Shown here piece after piece: positions 42,170 through 50,518 of a stretch of DNA of 64,000 nt. The DNA comes from Changshengia sp963803165. Lineage in GTDB: Bacteria > Chloroflexota > Dormibacteria > Aeolococcales > Aeolococcaceae. The stretch lies in NCBI GenBank assembly GCA_963803165.1, contig CAWDLK010000001.1, forward strand, positions 372,001-436,000, read 5' to 3'. The position numbers and the translations under genes are program-made. Every line of letters starts with the position of its first letter. Within the stretch, counting starts at the first letter, position 1. Under the pieces are notes generated by a model. The model saw only the letters and a program-made list of their open reading frames with translations. It was not told where the DNA came from and made no database searches.

Positions 42170-42190
42170 CGCGCCGGCCCGGCCGGCGCG
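42170..42190 (-). terminator. GC-rich hairpin downstream of rpsR
   Basis: A perfect 10-1-10 palindrome starting CGCGCCGGCC begins seven bases after the rpsR stop. It could fold with a five-base loop and an 8-bp stem. No U-tract follows. Probably ends the rpsF-ssb-rpsR transcript. Confidence 0.6.
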
Positions 42191-42196
42191 ACCCGC

Positions 42197-42427
42197 TCAG
42201 CGAAGGTCGGCGCTGTAGGGGAGGAGCGCGATGTGGCGGGCCCGCTTGAGGGCGACGGTGAGCCGCCGCTGGTGGCGCGAGCAGACCCCGGTCATCCGGC
42301 GCGGCAGGATCTTGCCGCGGTCCGAGAGGTAGCGGCGCAGCCGGGCCACCTCCTTGTAGTCGATGACGTCCTGGTGCTCCAGGCAGAAGCTGCACACCTT
42401 GCGGCGGCGGCGGTCGAAATCAGGCAT
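42197..42427 (-). CDS. rpsR: 30S ribosomal protein S18
   Basis: 76 aa. KVCSFCLEHQDVIDYKEVARLRRYLSDRGKILPRRMTGVCSRHQRRL matches S18; the CSFC pair plus Cys and His in CSRH form the zinc-binding (C+) variant. It follows ssb by 14 bases. Standard component of the small subunit platform. Confidence 0.97.
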   Translation of the reverse strand: MPDFDRRRRKVCSFCLEHQDVIDYKEVARLRRYLSDRGKILPRRMTGVCSRHQRRLTVALKRARHIALLPYSADLR

Positions 42428-42441
42428 GGATCAGCGTGACC

Positions 42442-42891
42442 TCAGAAGGGGATGTCGTCGGGGTCGATGTCGCCGGCCACATCGGGGGCGGCGCCGGCCG
42501 GTGCCGGGCTGGAGGGGCTCTCCGCGGGAGCGCCCCCGTCCTGCCGGCTGTCGAGGAACTGGACGTCGTTGGCGTTGACCTCGGTCCGGTACCGCTTCTG
42601 GCCGGACTGGGCGTCGTCCCACGAGCGCGTCTGCATGCGGCCCTCCACGTAGACCAGGCGGCCCTTCTGGAGGTATTGGCTGCACAGCTCGGCGAGCTTG
42701 CGGTTCCCCTGGTTCCACACCACCACGTCGTGGTAGTCGGTGAACTCGCGGCGCTCGCCGCTGGCGTCGGTCCCGTAGCGGTTGGTGGCCATGGCCAGGT
42801 TGCACACCGCGGTGCCGCTGGGCGTGTAGCGCAGCTCCGGGTCCCGGGTGAGCCTGCCGATCAGCATGACCTTGTTGAGCGAGCCGGCCAT
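42442..42891 (-). CDS. ssb: Single-stranded DNA-binding protein
   Basis: 149 aa. OB-fold start MAGSLNKVMLIGRLTRDPELRYTPSGTAVCNLAMATNR, then WNQGNRKLAELCSQYLQKGRLVYVEGRM. A Pro/Ala/Gly linker leads to the acidic C-terminal peptide DPDDIPF, the protein-interaction tip. GAGGAG lies five bases before the ATG. Middle gene of the rpsF-ssb-rpsR operon, a conserved order. Confidence 0.97.
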   Translation of the reverse strand: MAGSLNKVMLIGRLTRDPELRYTPSGTAVCNLAMATNRYGTDASGERREFTDYHDVVVWNQGNRKLAELCSQYLQKGRLVYVEGRMQTRSWDDAQSGQKRYRTEVNANDVQFLDSRQDGGAPAESPSSPAPAGAAPDVAGDIDPDDIPF

Positions 42892-42893
42892 GA

Positions 42894-43346
42894 CTACTCC
42901 TCGTCCTCCGCGGCGATCTCCGCCTCGGGTATCTCGTCCTCGTCGACCGGCGGCTCGTCGCCGGCCGCCGCCTCAGCGGTCACGTCCTCGCTCGCGGGAG
43001 CGGCGACCACGCCCTCCTCCCCCGCCGTCTCCTCTCCCTCGAAGGGGGTGGCCGCCGTCTCGTCACGGCGGACCAGCAGGTGGCGAAAGACGGTGTCGTG
43101 GATGGTGAGCGCCCGCTCCAGGTCGGTGACCCGCTCACCGTCGAGCTGCAGCAGGGTGATGACGTAGTGGCCGTCGCGCAGACGGTCGACCTCGTAGGCC
43201 AGCCGCCGCTTGCCCCAGAGGGTGGTCTTGTTGACCGTCCCGCCCAGGCCGGCGATCAACGTGTCCACCGAGTCGGTGGCGGCGCGGAGCGCGTCGTCAT
43301 CGAGGTCCGGCCGGACGATGTACATGAGCTCGTAGTCGCGCACCAC
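42894..43346 (-). CDS. rpsF: 30S ribosomal protein S6 with acidic C-terminal extension
   Basis: 150 aa. YELMYIVRPDLDDDALRAATDSVDTLIAGLGGTVNKTTLWGKRRLAYEVDRLRDGHYVITLLQ is S6; the usual protein is about 95-100 residues. The extra 45-50 residues are rich in Glu, Asp, Ala and Val. An AAAGGAGGTG sequence (minus strand, 43352-43361) is a near-perfect anti-16S site and is five or eight bases from two GTG codons (43346, 43343). First gene of the operon. Confidence 0.96.
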   Translation of the reverse strand: MVRDYELMYIVRPDLDDDALRAATDSVDTLIAGLGGTVNKTTLWGKRRLAYEVDRLRDGHYVITLLQLDGERVTDLERALTIHDTVFRHLLVRRDETAATPFEGEETAGEEGVVAAPASEDVTAEAAAGDEPPVDEDEIPEAEIAAEDEE

Positions 43347-43351
43347 GCGCG

Positions 43352-43361
43352 CACCTCCTTT
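43352..43361 (-). promoter_or_regulatory. Strong ribosome binding site of rpsF
   Basis: AAAGGAGGTG on the minus strand, five bases before GTG 43346 and eight before GTG 43343. It shows that classical Shine-Dalgarno initiation coexists here with many genes that lack it. Confidence 0.8.
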
Positions 43362-43556
43362 CCTCTGGGCTGAACGGCGCCCGGCGAGTCGATGCGGTTC
43401 GCCGCCGAGGTGGCCAAGGCGGTGACGCCGGACGCAGGAAAGCTGCGGAGCTGCGAGTTTACCAGGCTCGAGCCGCCGGCAGCGATCAGGACGGCGCGGA
43501 GGGGTCGACGATCGGCAGGCCCGGGAAGAAGCGCCGGCGATCGCCCGATCCGAGGG

Positions 43557-45107
43557 TCAGGCGAGGGGGCGCCGGAGCTCGACCTCCCCGTCCCGCAGCG
43601 CGCCCATCCAGCGCTCGACGTCGCCCGGCTCGCGGGGCAGTGCCTCGCTGAGCACCCGGCAGCCGTCCTCGGTCACCAGCACGTCGTCCTCGATCCGGAT
43701 GCCGATGCCGCGCCACCGCTCCGGGACGGTCAGGTCGTCGGGCTGGAAGTACAGGCCCGGCTCGACGGTCAGGACGTGCCCGGCGCGGAGCCTGCCCCCG
43801 CGGTACTCCTCCTCCCGCGCGTGGGCGCAGTCGTGCACGTCGAGGCCGAGCATGTGCGACGTGCCGTGCAGGGTGTAGCGGCGGTGGAGCTGCCGGTCCT
43901 CCGCCAGGGCCTCCTCGGCGGGGACGGAGAGGAGGCCGAGCTCCTCCAGGCCGGCGGCCAGCACCCGCATGGCGGCCCGGTGGGGGTCGAGGAAGGCCGC
44001 CCCGGGCCGGACCTCGGCGATCGCCGCCTGCTGGGCCCGGTACACCAGCTCGTAAAGACGGCGCTGGTCGGGCGTGAACCGGCCCGACACCGGCAGCGTC
44101 CGGGTCACGTCGGCCGTGTACAGCTCGTCGGACTCCACCCCGGCGTCGAGGAGGAGGAGGTCGCCGCTCCGCACCTGGCCGTCGTTCCGCGTCCAGTGCA
44201 GGGTCGTCGCGTGGGCCCCGCTCGCCGCGATCGTGTCGTAGCCGACGTCGTTGCCGTCGACCCGGGCGCGGAGGTTGAAGACCCCCTCCACCACCCGCTC
44301 CCCCTGCTCCATGGCCTCCGGGAGCGCCCGGACGACGTCCTCGAAGCCGCGGATGGTCGCGGCCACCGCCCGCTCCAGCATCCGCACCTCGTGGGCGTCC
44401 TTGACCAGGCGCAGCTCACCCAGCTCCCGGGCCAGGCGGCGCTCCTCGGCGGGGTCGCCGGGGGCGGCGATCAGCGCATCGACCGCCGGGTCCTGGCCGC
44501 GGAGCACCAGCACCGGACCCCGGAGCCCTCGCACCGTCGCCTCCAGCACGCCCAGCGGGGCGCAGTCGATGCCGAGCAGCCGGGACGCCTCCTCCACCCC
44601 CCGTCGCGGGCCCACCCAGAGCTCGCCGCTCTGCGCGTTGGTGAAGAAGGCCGGGGTGGAGCGGTCGGAGCGCGGCTCGAGGTGGAGGATCGCCCGGTGC
44701 CCCCCCTCCTCGGCGCGGAGCAGGAGGACGCCGCCCGGCTCGGTGTGACCGGTCAGCCAGTAGTGGTCGCTGCCGGGGCGGAAGCGATAGTCGCTGTCGT
44801 TGGCCCGCACCTTGGGGACCCCGGTGGGGACGAGCAGGTGGACGCCGGGGAAGAGGGCGGAGAGGGCCCTCCGGCGCTCCGCGTAGCGGGGCGCCGCCGG
44901 GTGGGGGTGATCGGGGAGGGTGCTGGTCGGCGCCCAGTCCCGCGACATCAGCTCGACCAGGGCCTCGGGGGTCCGCGGGTCGTGGGGCCGGGAGCCCGCG
45001 GCTGCCGCCGCCTCATCCTCCGACACCGCTCGCTCCCCGCCCGGGGGTGACGGGGAGATGGCCGGTGCGGTCACCTCCGAGGCTCGCTGTGGACCCGGCT
45101 CGCTCAT
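43557..45107 (-). CDS. pepP: Xaa-Pro aminopeptidase (peptidase M24B)
   Basis: 516 aa from the ATG at 45107, with TACCCT six bases upstream. The N-terminal AMP_N domain starts near residue 70 (RYAERRRALSALFPG). The metal ligands of the pita-bread domain are seen: LLLDAGVESDELYTADVTRT (two Asp), HGTSHMLGLDVHD (His), LTVEPGLYF (Glu), and IRIEDDVLVT (Glu). It removes N-terminal residues before proline. An unusual disordered, acidic stretch of about 55 residues precedes the AMP_N domain; a later start is possible. Confidence 0.93.
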   Translation of the reverse strand: MSEPGPQRASEVTAPAISPSPPGGERAVSEDEAAAAAGSRPHDPRTPEALVELMSRDWAPTSTLPDHPHPAAPRYAERRRALSALFPGVHLLVPTGVPKVRANDSDYRFRPGSDHYWLTGHTEPGGVLLLRAEEGGHRAILHLEPRSDRSTPAFFTNAQSGELWVGPRRGVEEASRLLGIDCAPLGVLEATVRGLRGPVLVLRGQDPAVDALIAAPGDPAEERRLARELGELRLVKDAHEVRMLERAVAATIRGFEDVVRALPEAMEQGERVVEGVFNLRARVDGNDVGYDTIAASGAHATTLHWTRNDGQVRSGDLLLLDAGVESDELYTADVTRTLPVSGRFTPDQRRLYELVYRAQQAAIAEVRPGAAFLDPHRAAMRVLAAGLEELGLLSVPAEEALAEDRQLHRRYTLHGTSHMLGLDVHDCAHAREEEYRGGRLRAGHVLTVEPGLYFQPDDLTVPERWRGIGIRIEDDVLVTEDGCRVLSEALPREPGDVERWMGALRDGEVELRRPLA

Positions 45108-45113
45108 CCCCGC

Positions 45114-45119
45114 AGGGTA
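45114..45119 (-). promoter_or_regulatory. Putative -10 hexamer of the aminopeptidase gene
   Basis: TACCCT on the minus strand, six bases before the ATG at 45107. Confidence 0.35.
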
Positions 45120-45246
45120 CCCCGCGAGACCATGGCCCGCGGGGGGAGGGCGCGCCGCCCGGGTGACGGAAGCTGTTGCAATCGGGCCACAAGCGTCTGA
45201 TGCCGCCATCACACCGGCCCTTGCACCCGCAGACTGCACCGTGCTC

Positions 45247-45582
45247 ATGAGCCGCGGTGAGAGCCCACCCGACACCTGCCGTCTCTGCCTGCGCGGGCCG
45301 GCCACCCCCGCCACCCTGCACCAGCACCGGGGCCGGGGCCTGGCGCTCCGCCACCTGGTGCTGCGTGGCCCGCTCTGCCGCGAGTGCGGGCTGGTGGCCT
45401 GGAGGCACATGACCCTCGACACCCTCCTGCTCGGCTGGTGGGGGGTGCTCTCGATCTTCGCCACCCCGGTGACCCTCCTCCTCAACTCGGTCGCCCTGGT
45501 GAGGCTCCTCCGCACGCCCACCGCCCCGGCGGTGTCCGTCTTCCCGGTCAGCTGGGCCCAGCCGGCGTCGCCCATCGCCTGA
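45247..45582 (+). CDS. Small zinc-ribbon membrane protein, unknown
   Basis: 111 aa from the ATG at 45247 (GTG at 45241 also possible). CRLC near residue 11 and CREC near residue 46 form a treble-clef or zinc-ribbon-like pair; two hydrophobic segments follow (LLLGWWGVLSIFATPVTLLLN region, about residues 60-85). Similar small proteins with an N-terminal Cys domain and two helices are common hypothetical proteins in high-GC bacteria. Divergent from the aminopeptidase gene. No function known. Confidence 0.65.
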   Translation: MSRGESPPDTCRLCLRGPATPATLHQHRGRGLALRHLVLRGPLCRECGLVAWRHMTLDTLLLGWWGVLSIFATPVTLLLNSVALVRLLRTPTAPAVSVFPVSWAQPASPIA

Positions 45583-45657
45583 TCCGGGCGCGTCGAGCCG
45601 CCGGAGAGAGCTCCACCGGCGTTCCGCCGGCCCTGGATCACCTCCCCGGGCTGTCGC

Positions 45658-46365
45658 ATGATTGCCGGCACCATGGTTGGGTGGGCCCGCGGTCAGCTGC
45701 GGCAGGGCATCCTCGGCGAGCGCTGGACGGCGATGGTCGCGACCCTCCTCCTGCTCGCCGCCTGGTACGGCGTCAACCTCCTCTACGCGCCCCTCAACCA
45801 CGGCCCCAGCCGGATCTTCCTGCGCACCCCCCTCGACCAGGCGATCCCGGTGGTCCCCGTCTTTGTCATCCCCTACGTCTCCCTCACCCCCTACATCGCC
45901 CTCACCATGGCGCTGCTGCTGCTGACGCGGGTCAGGACCTTCCGCTCGGCCGCGGTCGCGATGATCATCGCCTGGCTGGTCAGCTACGCCTTCTACGACC
46001 TGCTCCAGTCGTACGTCGCCCGCCCCCACCTCACCGGGTCGGACCCGCTCACCGCCCTGATCCGCGCCGTCTATGCCGGCGACCGGCCGTACAACGACTT
46101 CCCGAGCCTGCACACCTCGCTCTCGACCATCGTCGCGGTGCACTGGTGGCGGGTCGATCGCCGCGCCGGCGCCGTCGCCGCGGCGTGGAGCCTGCTCATC
46201 GTCGCCTCGACGCTGCTGATCCACCAGCACTACCTCGCCGACGTGGCCGGTGGGCTCGTCCTCGCCGCCCTCTCCTCCCTGGTGAGCCTGCGCCTCCTGG
46301 ACCGGAGGCCGGACCCCAGCTCGCCGGCGCCGGCTCATTCCCGACCCTCGCGGCAGGAGGGCTGA
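45658..46365 (+). CDS. PAP2-superfamily membrane phosphatase/phosphotransferase
   Basis: 235 aa with six hydrophobic segments. The PAP2 motifs are FPSLHTSLS (PSxH, near residue 147) and IHQHYLADVAGG (H-x3-D, near residue 187); an RP in VARPHL may be the remnant of the first motif. This PSLH...HYLAD version is closer to the Aur1/inositol-phosphotransferase-like branch than to UppP or PgpB. It could dephosphorylate polyprenyl or lipid phosphates outside the membrane, or transfer a head group. Confidence 0.88.
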   Translation: MIAGTMVGWARGQLRQGILGERWTAMVATLLLLAAWYGVNLLYAPLNHGPSRIFLRTPLDQAIPVVPVFVIPYVSLTPYIALTMALLLLTRVRTFRSAAVAMIIAWLVSYAFYDLLQSYVARPHLTGSDPLTALIRAVYAGDRPYNDFPSLHTSLSTIVAVHWWRVDRRAGAVAAAWSLLIVASTLLIHQHYLADVAGGLVLAALSSLVSLRLLDRRPDPSSPAPAHSRPSRQEG

Positions 46366-46374
46366 CGGGCCCGC

Positions 46375-47334
46375 TCAGGCCGGGGCGCAGGCGGCGAGCC
46401 GAGCCGCCTCCCGGTGCACCGCCTCCCCCAGCTCCGGCGGGCTGAGCACGGTGAAGGGGACGCCCAGGCTCGCGAGCCGGCGGACGATCCACTCCAGGTC
46501 GTCGGCGCCGATGCGCAGCAGCGCGCCCCGGTCGAGCCGGTCGAGAGTCCCGAGGCCCGGGTTGACCAGCCGCCGCGCCTCCTCCAGGGGGACGTGGAGC
46601 CTCACCTCGGCCATCCAGCGATAGGGGATGCTGGCCATGCTCCGGTGGATCTGCTCCCAGAGGTCGAAGCCCTCCGGCCGCACGAACGTCTCCCGGGTCC
46701 TCTCGACGTCGAGGAGCCGGTCCAGCCGGAAGGTGCGCATCTCGCCGCGCAGGTGGTCCCAGGCCGCCACGTACCAGTGCCCGCCGTGGAAGGCGATCCC
46801 GTACGGGTCCACCAGCCGCTCGGTGTCCTCGGCTCGCGCGGAGCGGTAGCGGATGCGCAGCCGGGCGCCGTCGCGGGCGGCCGCGCTCAGGGTGAGCACG
46901 GTCTCGCCGTCGGCGTGCCCGTGGCCCGTCGCGGAGGGGCCGAGACCGAGCCGGAGCGTCTCCTGGGCAGCTCCCAGGCGGTCGCGCAGGGTCTCGGGAA
47001 GGACCCGGTCGAGCTTGGCCAGCGCGCCCTCCACCGCCAGCCCCGAGGTCACCAGCCCGAGGCGCTCCACCGCAAGCAGGCCCAGCACCAGGACCAGGGC
47101 CTCGTCGTTGGTGAACATGAGCGGCGGCAGCTTGAAGCCGGGGCGCATCCGGTAGCCGCCGTTCCGGCCGCGCTCCGCCTCCACCGGGATGCCCATCTCC
47201 TGGAGCCCGAGGATGTGGCGGCGGACGGTGCGCGGGGTCACCTCCAGCCGCTGGGCGATCTCCTCGCCGCTCATCCGCCGGTGCACCTGGAGCAGCTCGA
47301 GCAGGGTCAGCAGCCGCTCCTTGGAGAGATCCAC
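46375..47334 (-). CDS. WYL-domain transcriptional regulator (DeoR-type HTH)
   Basis: 319 aa from a GTG at 47334. KERLLTLLELLQVHRRMSGEEIAQRLEVTPRTVRRHILGLQEMGIPVEAERGRNGGYRMRPGF is the HTH_11 domain; the WYL domain is DPYGIAFHGGHWYVAAWDHLRGEMRTFRLDRL. A WCX-like C-terminal extension follows. WYL domains bind nucleic acid or nucleotide ligands. TATACT lies nine bases upstream of the GTG. Divergent from a small ORF and 9 bases from the convergent PAP2 stop. Confidence 0.92.
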   Translation of the reverse strand: MDLSKERLLTLLELLQVHRRMSGEEIAQRLEVTPRTVRRHILGLQEMGIPVEAERGRNGGYRMRPGFKLPPLMFTNDEALVLVLGLLAVERLGLVTSGLAVEGALAKLDRVLPETLRDRLGAAQETLRLGLGPSATGHGHADGETVLTLSAAARDGARLRIRYRSARAEDTERLVDPYGIAFHGGHWYVAAWDHLRGEMRTFRLDRLLDVERTRETFVRPEGFDLWEQIHRSMASIPYRWMAEVRLHVPLEEARRLVNPGLGTLDRLDRGALLRIGADDLEWIVRRLASLGVPFTVLSPPELGEAVHREAARLAACAPA

Positions 47335-47343
47335 GACCTGCCC

Positions 47344-47383
47344 AGTATATAGGACCGATATCGTCCGCATTGGGCGGTAGGCT
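47344..47383. promoter_or_regulatory. Divergent -10 elements between the WYL regulator and the small ORF
   Basis: Minus-strand TATACT at 47344-47349 is nine bases before GTG 47334. Plus-strand TAGGCT at 47378-47383 is seven bases before ATG 47391. Both fit leaderless starts. Confidence 0.45.
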
Positions 47384-47390
47384 GATCGGC

Positions 47391-47570
47391 ATGATGAGCC
47401 CATACGTCAGCCTGCTGATCGCCCGTGAACGTCACCGTGAACTCGTCCGCGCTGCCGAGAACCACCGCCTCGCTCGCGAAGCCTCCCGCCCCCGTCCCCG
47501 GGCCCCGGAGAGGCCGCGGTCGGAGGTGGTGGTCAGCGGGGGACTTGAACCCTCGACCTCGCGGATGTGA
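47391..47570 (+). CDS. Small basic protein overlapping tRNA-Val antisense
   Basis: 59 aa. The first 35 residues (MMSPYVSLLIARERHRELVRAAENHRLA, then Arg/Pro-rich) form a charged amphipathic helix; similar 50-60 residue proteins occur as orphan hypotheticals in Actinomycetota. TAGGCT seven bases upstream supports expression. The last 14-15 codons run antisense through the 3' half of the tRNA gene, so that part is unlikely to be selected as protein. Confidence 0.5.
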   Translation: MMSPYVSLLIARERHRELVRAAENHRLAREASRPRPRAPERPRSEVVVSGGLEPSTSRM

Positions 47571-47603
47571 ACCGCGCGCTCTAACCAACTGAGCTAGCTG
47601 ACC
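47527..47603 (-). tRNA. tRNA-Val (anticodon CAC)
   Basis: The minus strand folds as a cloverleaf: acceptor GGTCAGC/GCTGACC, D-arm with AGCTCAGTTGGTTAGAGC, anticodon stem CGCGG/CCGCG with loop TTCACAT (anticodon CAC), T-arm with GGTTCAAGTC. Discriminator A at 47530 and an encoded CCA at 47529-47527. It lies 20 bases upstream of the end of gcvH. Confidence 0.95.
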
Positions 47604-47623
47604 CGGAGAACTCCGAAGTCTAT

Positions 47624-48001
47624 CTACTCCTCGGCCCGGGTGAGGTAGGTGGCCTCGTCCATCAGCTCGACCCCGCCCTCGCTCACGTCCTGGAGCCGGA
47701 GCATCCAGCCCTCCTCGTAGGGGGAGGAGTTGACCTGCTCGGGGGAGGTGGCCAGCTCCTCGTTGACCGCGATCACCGTGCCGGTCACCGGGGCATAGAG
47801 GTCGCTCGCCGCCTTGACGGACTCCACCGTGCCGAAGCGCTCCCCCGCGGTCAGCTTCGCGCCCACCGCGGGGAGGTCGAGGAAGATCACGTCGCCGAGC
47901 TGGGCCTGGGCGTGGTCGGAGATCCCCAGCGTGGCCGTGTCGCCCTCACGGTGCACCCACTCGTGAGTGGGGGTGAAGCGGTAGCCGGAGAGGTCGGGCA
48001 T
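47624..48001 (-). CDS. gcvH: Glycine cleavage system H protein
   Basis: 125 aa. HEWVHREGDTATLGISDHAQAQLGDVIFLDLPAVG and the lipoylation site ESVKAASDLYAPVTG (Lys near residue 62) are typical. AAGGAG lies six bases before the ATG. It carries aminomethyl between the P, T and L proteins on its lipoyl arm. Eleven bases after gcvT; gcvP is not in the window. Confidence 0.96.
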   Translation of the reverse strand: MPDLSGYRFTPTHEWVHREGDTATLGISDHAQAQLGDVIFLDLPAVGAKLTAGERFGTVESVKAASDLYAPVTGTVIAVNEELATSPEQVNSSPYEEGWMLRLQDVSEGGVELMDEATYLTRAEE

Positions 48002-48012
48002 GGTGCGCTCCT

Positions 48013-49098
48013 TCAATCGGGTCGTCGACGACGGTAGAAGGGGAGGGAGACGCGGCGCGCCGGCACCGCCTCGCCGCGGATCTCGACGCTGAGCGGCGCA
48101 TCGGGGAGGCCGGGGTCGACGTAGGCGGTCGCGATCCCGTGGTCGAGGCTGAAGCTGAAGCCGCCGCTGGTCACCTCGCCCACCGGCTCGCCGCCGGCGC
48201 GCACCGCCATCCCGTGGCGGGGGATCTGGCGTGGCCCCAGGGCCAGCCCGACGAACCGCCGCGGCGGGTTGTCGGGGTCGAGCTGGCGCAGCCGCGCGGC
48301 GCCGAGGAAGTCGCCCTTGCCGAGCTTCACCGTCCACGCCAGACCGCAGCTGAAGGGATCGACGCTCTCGTCCATGTCCTGACCGTAGAGCCGCAGGCCG
48401 GCCTCCAGGCGCAGGGTGTCCCGGGCTCCGAGCCCGATGGGGAGCATGCCCCGCCCGCTCCCGGCCTCCATGAGCGCGTCCCAGAGTCGCGGGGCGTCCC
48501 CGGCCGCGCAGTACAGCTCGACGCCGTCCTCTCCCGTGTACCCGGTCCGGGAGATGCGGCAGGTCACCCCGGCGACCGTGCCCGAGATCGAGCTGAACGA
48601 GGGCAGCACCCCGACGTCGGCATCCGTGAGGGTCCGGACGATGCCGACTGCGTCAGGCCCCTGCACGGCGAGGAGCGCCGTCTCGTCGCTCTCGTCGCGC
48701 AGCTCGGTGCCGCCGAGCAGGTGGGAGCGCATCCACTCCAGGTCGGCGTCGCGGCGGGCCGCGTTGACCACGACCAGGAATCCCTCCTCAACTCGGTAGA
48801 CGACGACGTCGTCGACGATGCCCGCGTCCTCGTTGCAGATCACCGCGTAGAGGGCGCGCCCCGGTCCCAGGCTCGACACGTCGTTGGCGACCAGCCGCTG
48901 CACGCTGGCCCGGGCGCCGTCCCCGGTGATCCGGACCTCGCCCATGTGGGAGAGGTCGAAGAGCCCGGCCCGGGTGCGGACCGCGACGTGCTCGTCCCGG
49001 ATGGACGTGTAGCGAAGCGGCATCTCGTAACCGGCAAACTCGACCATGGCCGCTCGGGCGGCCAGGTGGCGGGCGTGGAGCGGAGTCCTCGCGGCCAT
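48013..49098 (-). CDS. gcvT: Glycine cleavage system T protein (aminomethyltransferase)
   Basis: 361 aa from the ATG at 49098; a longer frame to 49230 has no support. HMGEVRITGDGA and YAVICNEDAGIVDDVVVYR near residue 100 are characteristic, TGYTGEDGVELY near residue 190 binds folate, and the C-terminal barrel domain ends SLPFYRRRRPD. It transfers the methylene group of the H-bound intermediate to tetrahydrofolate. TACCAT lies 11 bases upstream of the start. Co-transcribed with gcvH. Confidence 0.95.
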   Translation of the reverse strand: MAARTPLHARHLAARAAMVEFAGYEMPLRYTSIRDEHVAVRTRAGLFDLSHMGEVRITGDGARASVQRLVANDVSSLGPGRALYAVICNEDAGIVDDVVVYRVEEGFLVVVNAARRDADLEWMRSHLLGGTELRDESDETALLAVQGPDAVGIVRTLTDADVGVLPSFSSISGTVAGVTCRISRTGYTGEDGVELYCAAGDAPRLWDALMEAGSGRGMLPIGLGARDTLRLEAGLRLYGQDMDESVDPFSCGLAWTVKLGKGDFLGAARLRQLDPDNPPRRFVGLALGPRQIPRHGMAVRAGGEPVGEVTSGGFSFSLDHGIATAYVDPGLPDAPLSVEIRGEAVPARRVSLPFYRRRRPD

Positions 49099-49289
49099 GG
49101 ACCGCTGCGATGGTACGCGCTCACCACCGCCCGACCGGGGGGCGGGGCTCGGCGGGATGGGGCGCCCGCAGCGGGGGTGCGCCGCGCTATCCTCCCGACC
49201 TGGGGCCACCCGGATCCCGGCCGCGCTCACCGGAACTCCGGCACGCGGGCGGGAGGACCGACCGCTGCCCCCATCGGGAGCGCAGGGCG

Positions 49290-49793
49290 GTGCGACGCAA
49301 CGCTCGGAGATCGGAGGGGCGCGGCATCGCGGGCGAGCGCGGGGTCAGCCTGCGCCGGGCTCTCGGGATGGCGCTCGCCCTGGCCGGGGCCGCGCTGGCC
49401 GTCGCGGCGCTCCTCGGCGCCGAGCCGACCACCGCGGTCGCGGCCCCGTCCGCGGTGTCCGTGCCCAGCGTGTCGCCGACCCCGTGCCTGCACGACTGCG
49501 GCACCCCCACCCCCCACCCGACGTTCAACACCGAGCCGCCGACCGTCGCCCCCACGCCGACCCCCACCCCGCCGCCGCCGACCGCGGCCGCCACCAAGCG
49601 GCCGACCCCCTATGCGGAGCAGATCGACCCCCAGCAGTCGCTGCCCACCATCGCGCCCATCTCCGTCAACGCGGGCATCACCCCCCACCCGAGCGGTGGA
49701 GGCTCGCAGCTGCCCGAGTTCGCCCTCCTCGGCATCGTGGTCTTTGCCGTGCTCGCGGGCACCAGCTTCTTCCTCTTCTTCCGCGTGCGGTGA
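49290..49793 (+). CDS. Secreted Pro/Thr-rich protein with C-terminal membrane anchor
   Basis: 167 aa from a GTG at 49290 (uncertain). A basic N-terminus and a hydrophobic signal (about residues 27-50) precede a low-complexity region rich in Pro, Thr and Ser (PTPTPTPPPP), with one CLHDC pair. A membrane helix near residues 142-163 ends in FFRVR. Layout suggests a single-pass surface protein with an extended stalk. It overlaps the next gene by four bases (GTGA), so the two are coupled. No known family. Confidence 0.65.
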   Translation: MRRNARRSEGRGIAGERGVSLRRALGMALALAGAALAVAALLGAEPTTAVAAPSAVSVPSVSPTPCLHDCGTPTPHPTFNTEPPTVAPTPTPTPPPPTAAATKRPTPYAEQIDPQQSLPTIAPISVNAGITPHPSGGGSQLPEFALLGIVVFAVLAGTSFFLFFRVR

Positions 49794-50488
49794 CCCGGGC
49801 CACCCGGGGTCACCGGGCGGGGGAGCGCGGCCTGCTCCGGGGCTGCTGCGCCGGGCTGGCCGCCCTGGTGGTGCTCGGTGGCGTCGCGGCGCTGGTCCTC
49901 GTTGCGCGCCTCACCGGCACCCCCGACCTGGGCCCGGCGCCCACCGGCCCCGACGACGGCGCCACCCCGCCCGCCATCGCCGCCACCCTCGGCGCCCGGG
50001 TGGGCGAGCAGCTCGCGCGGCCCGGGTCCACCGGGGCGGTGGTCCTCGTCAGCGAGGACGACCTCTCCACCCTCGCCGCGGCCGACAACCCCGACCCGGC
50101 CGCCCTCGCCGGCCTGCAGGCCCGGGCTCGCGGCGACCAGCTCTGGGTCACCGCCCAGACTCACCTGGGGCCCCTGGCGGTGGTGGTCACGGCCAAGCTC
50201 GGTCTCAGCTTCCGGCCTGGTGCCACGGTGACCGCCAGCGTCGCGGAGATCGACGTCGGCGACCAGGACGTGCCCGGATTCGTCAGCTCCGCCGTCGACC
50301 CGGACGCGGCCGCCGGACTCCCGCTCACCCCGCTGCTCAGCGCCTCCGAGCTGAGCCAGTTCGGGCTGGAGTGCGTCGTGGTGGTGCCCGACCGGGGCGT
50401 GGAGCTCGGCTTCCACCCGCCGTCGGGGAGGGTGAGCGCCGGCTACTGCGCCGCGCATCCTCCCTCGCCCGACATCGGCGCCGGCTGA
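49790..50488 (+). CDS. Single-pass membrane protein of unknown function
   Basis: 232 aa from a GTG overlapping the upstream stop. A membrane segment near residues 20-42 (LLRGCCAGLAALVVLGGVAA region) is followed by a soluble extracytoplasmic domain of about 190 residues that is rich in beta-strand-like Val/Thr segments (LWVTAQTHLGPLAVVVTAKL). Two Cys near the end could form a disulfide. Partner of the Pro/Thr-rich protein by gene coupling. Not recognised. Confidence 0.65.
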   Translation: MTRATRGHRAGERGLLRGCCAGLAALVVLGGVAALVLVARLTGTPDLGPAPTGPDDGATPPAIAATLGARVGEQLARPGSTGAVVLVSEDDLSTLAAADNPDPAALAGLQARARGDQLWVTAQTHLGPLAVVVTAKLGLSFRPGATVTASVAEIDVGDQDVPGFVSSAVDPDAAAGLPLTPLLSASELSQFGLECVVVVPDRGVELGFHPPSGRVSAGYCAAHPPSPDIGAG

Positions 50489-50518
50489 GCGGGGGGGCGG
50501 GCCAGGCGGGCCCGCCGC

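Noticed and set aside
49099..49289. Possible glycine riboswitch upstream of gcvT
   Set aside because: I find no tandem glycine-aptamer core sequence, and a -10 hexamer lies only 11 bases from the start codon, leaving no leader.
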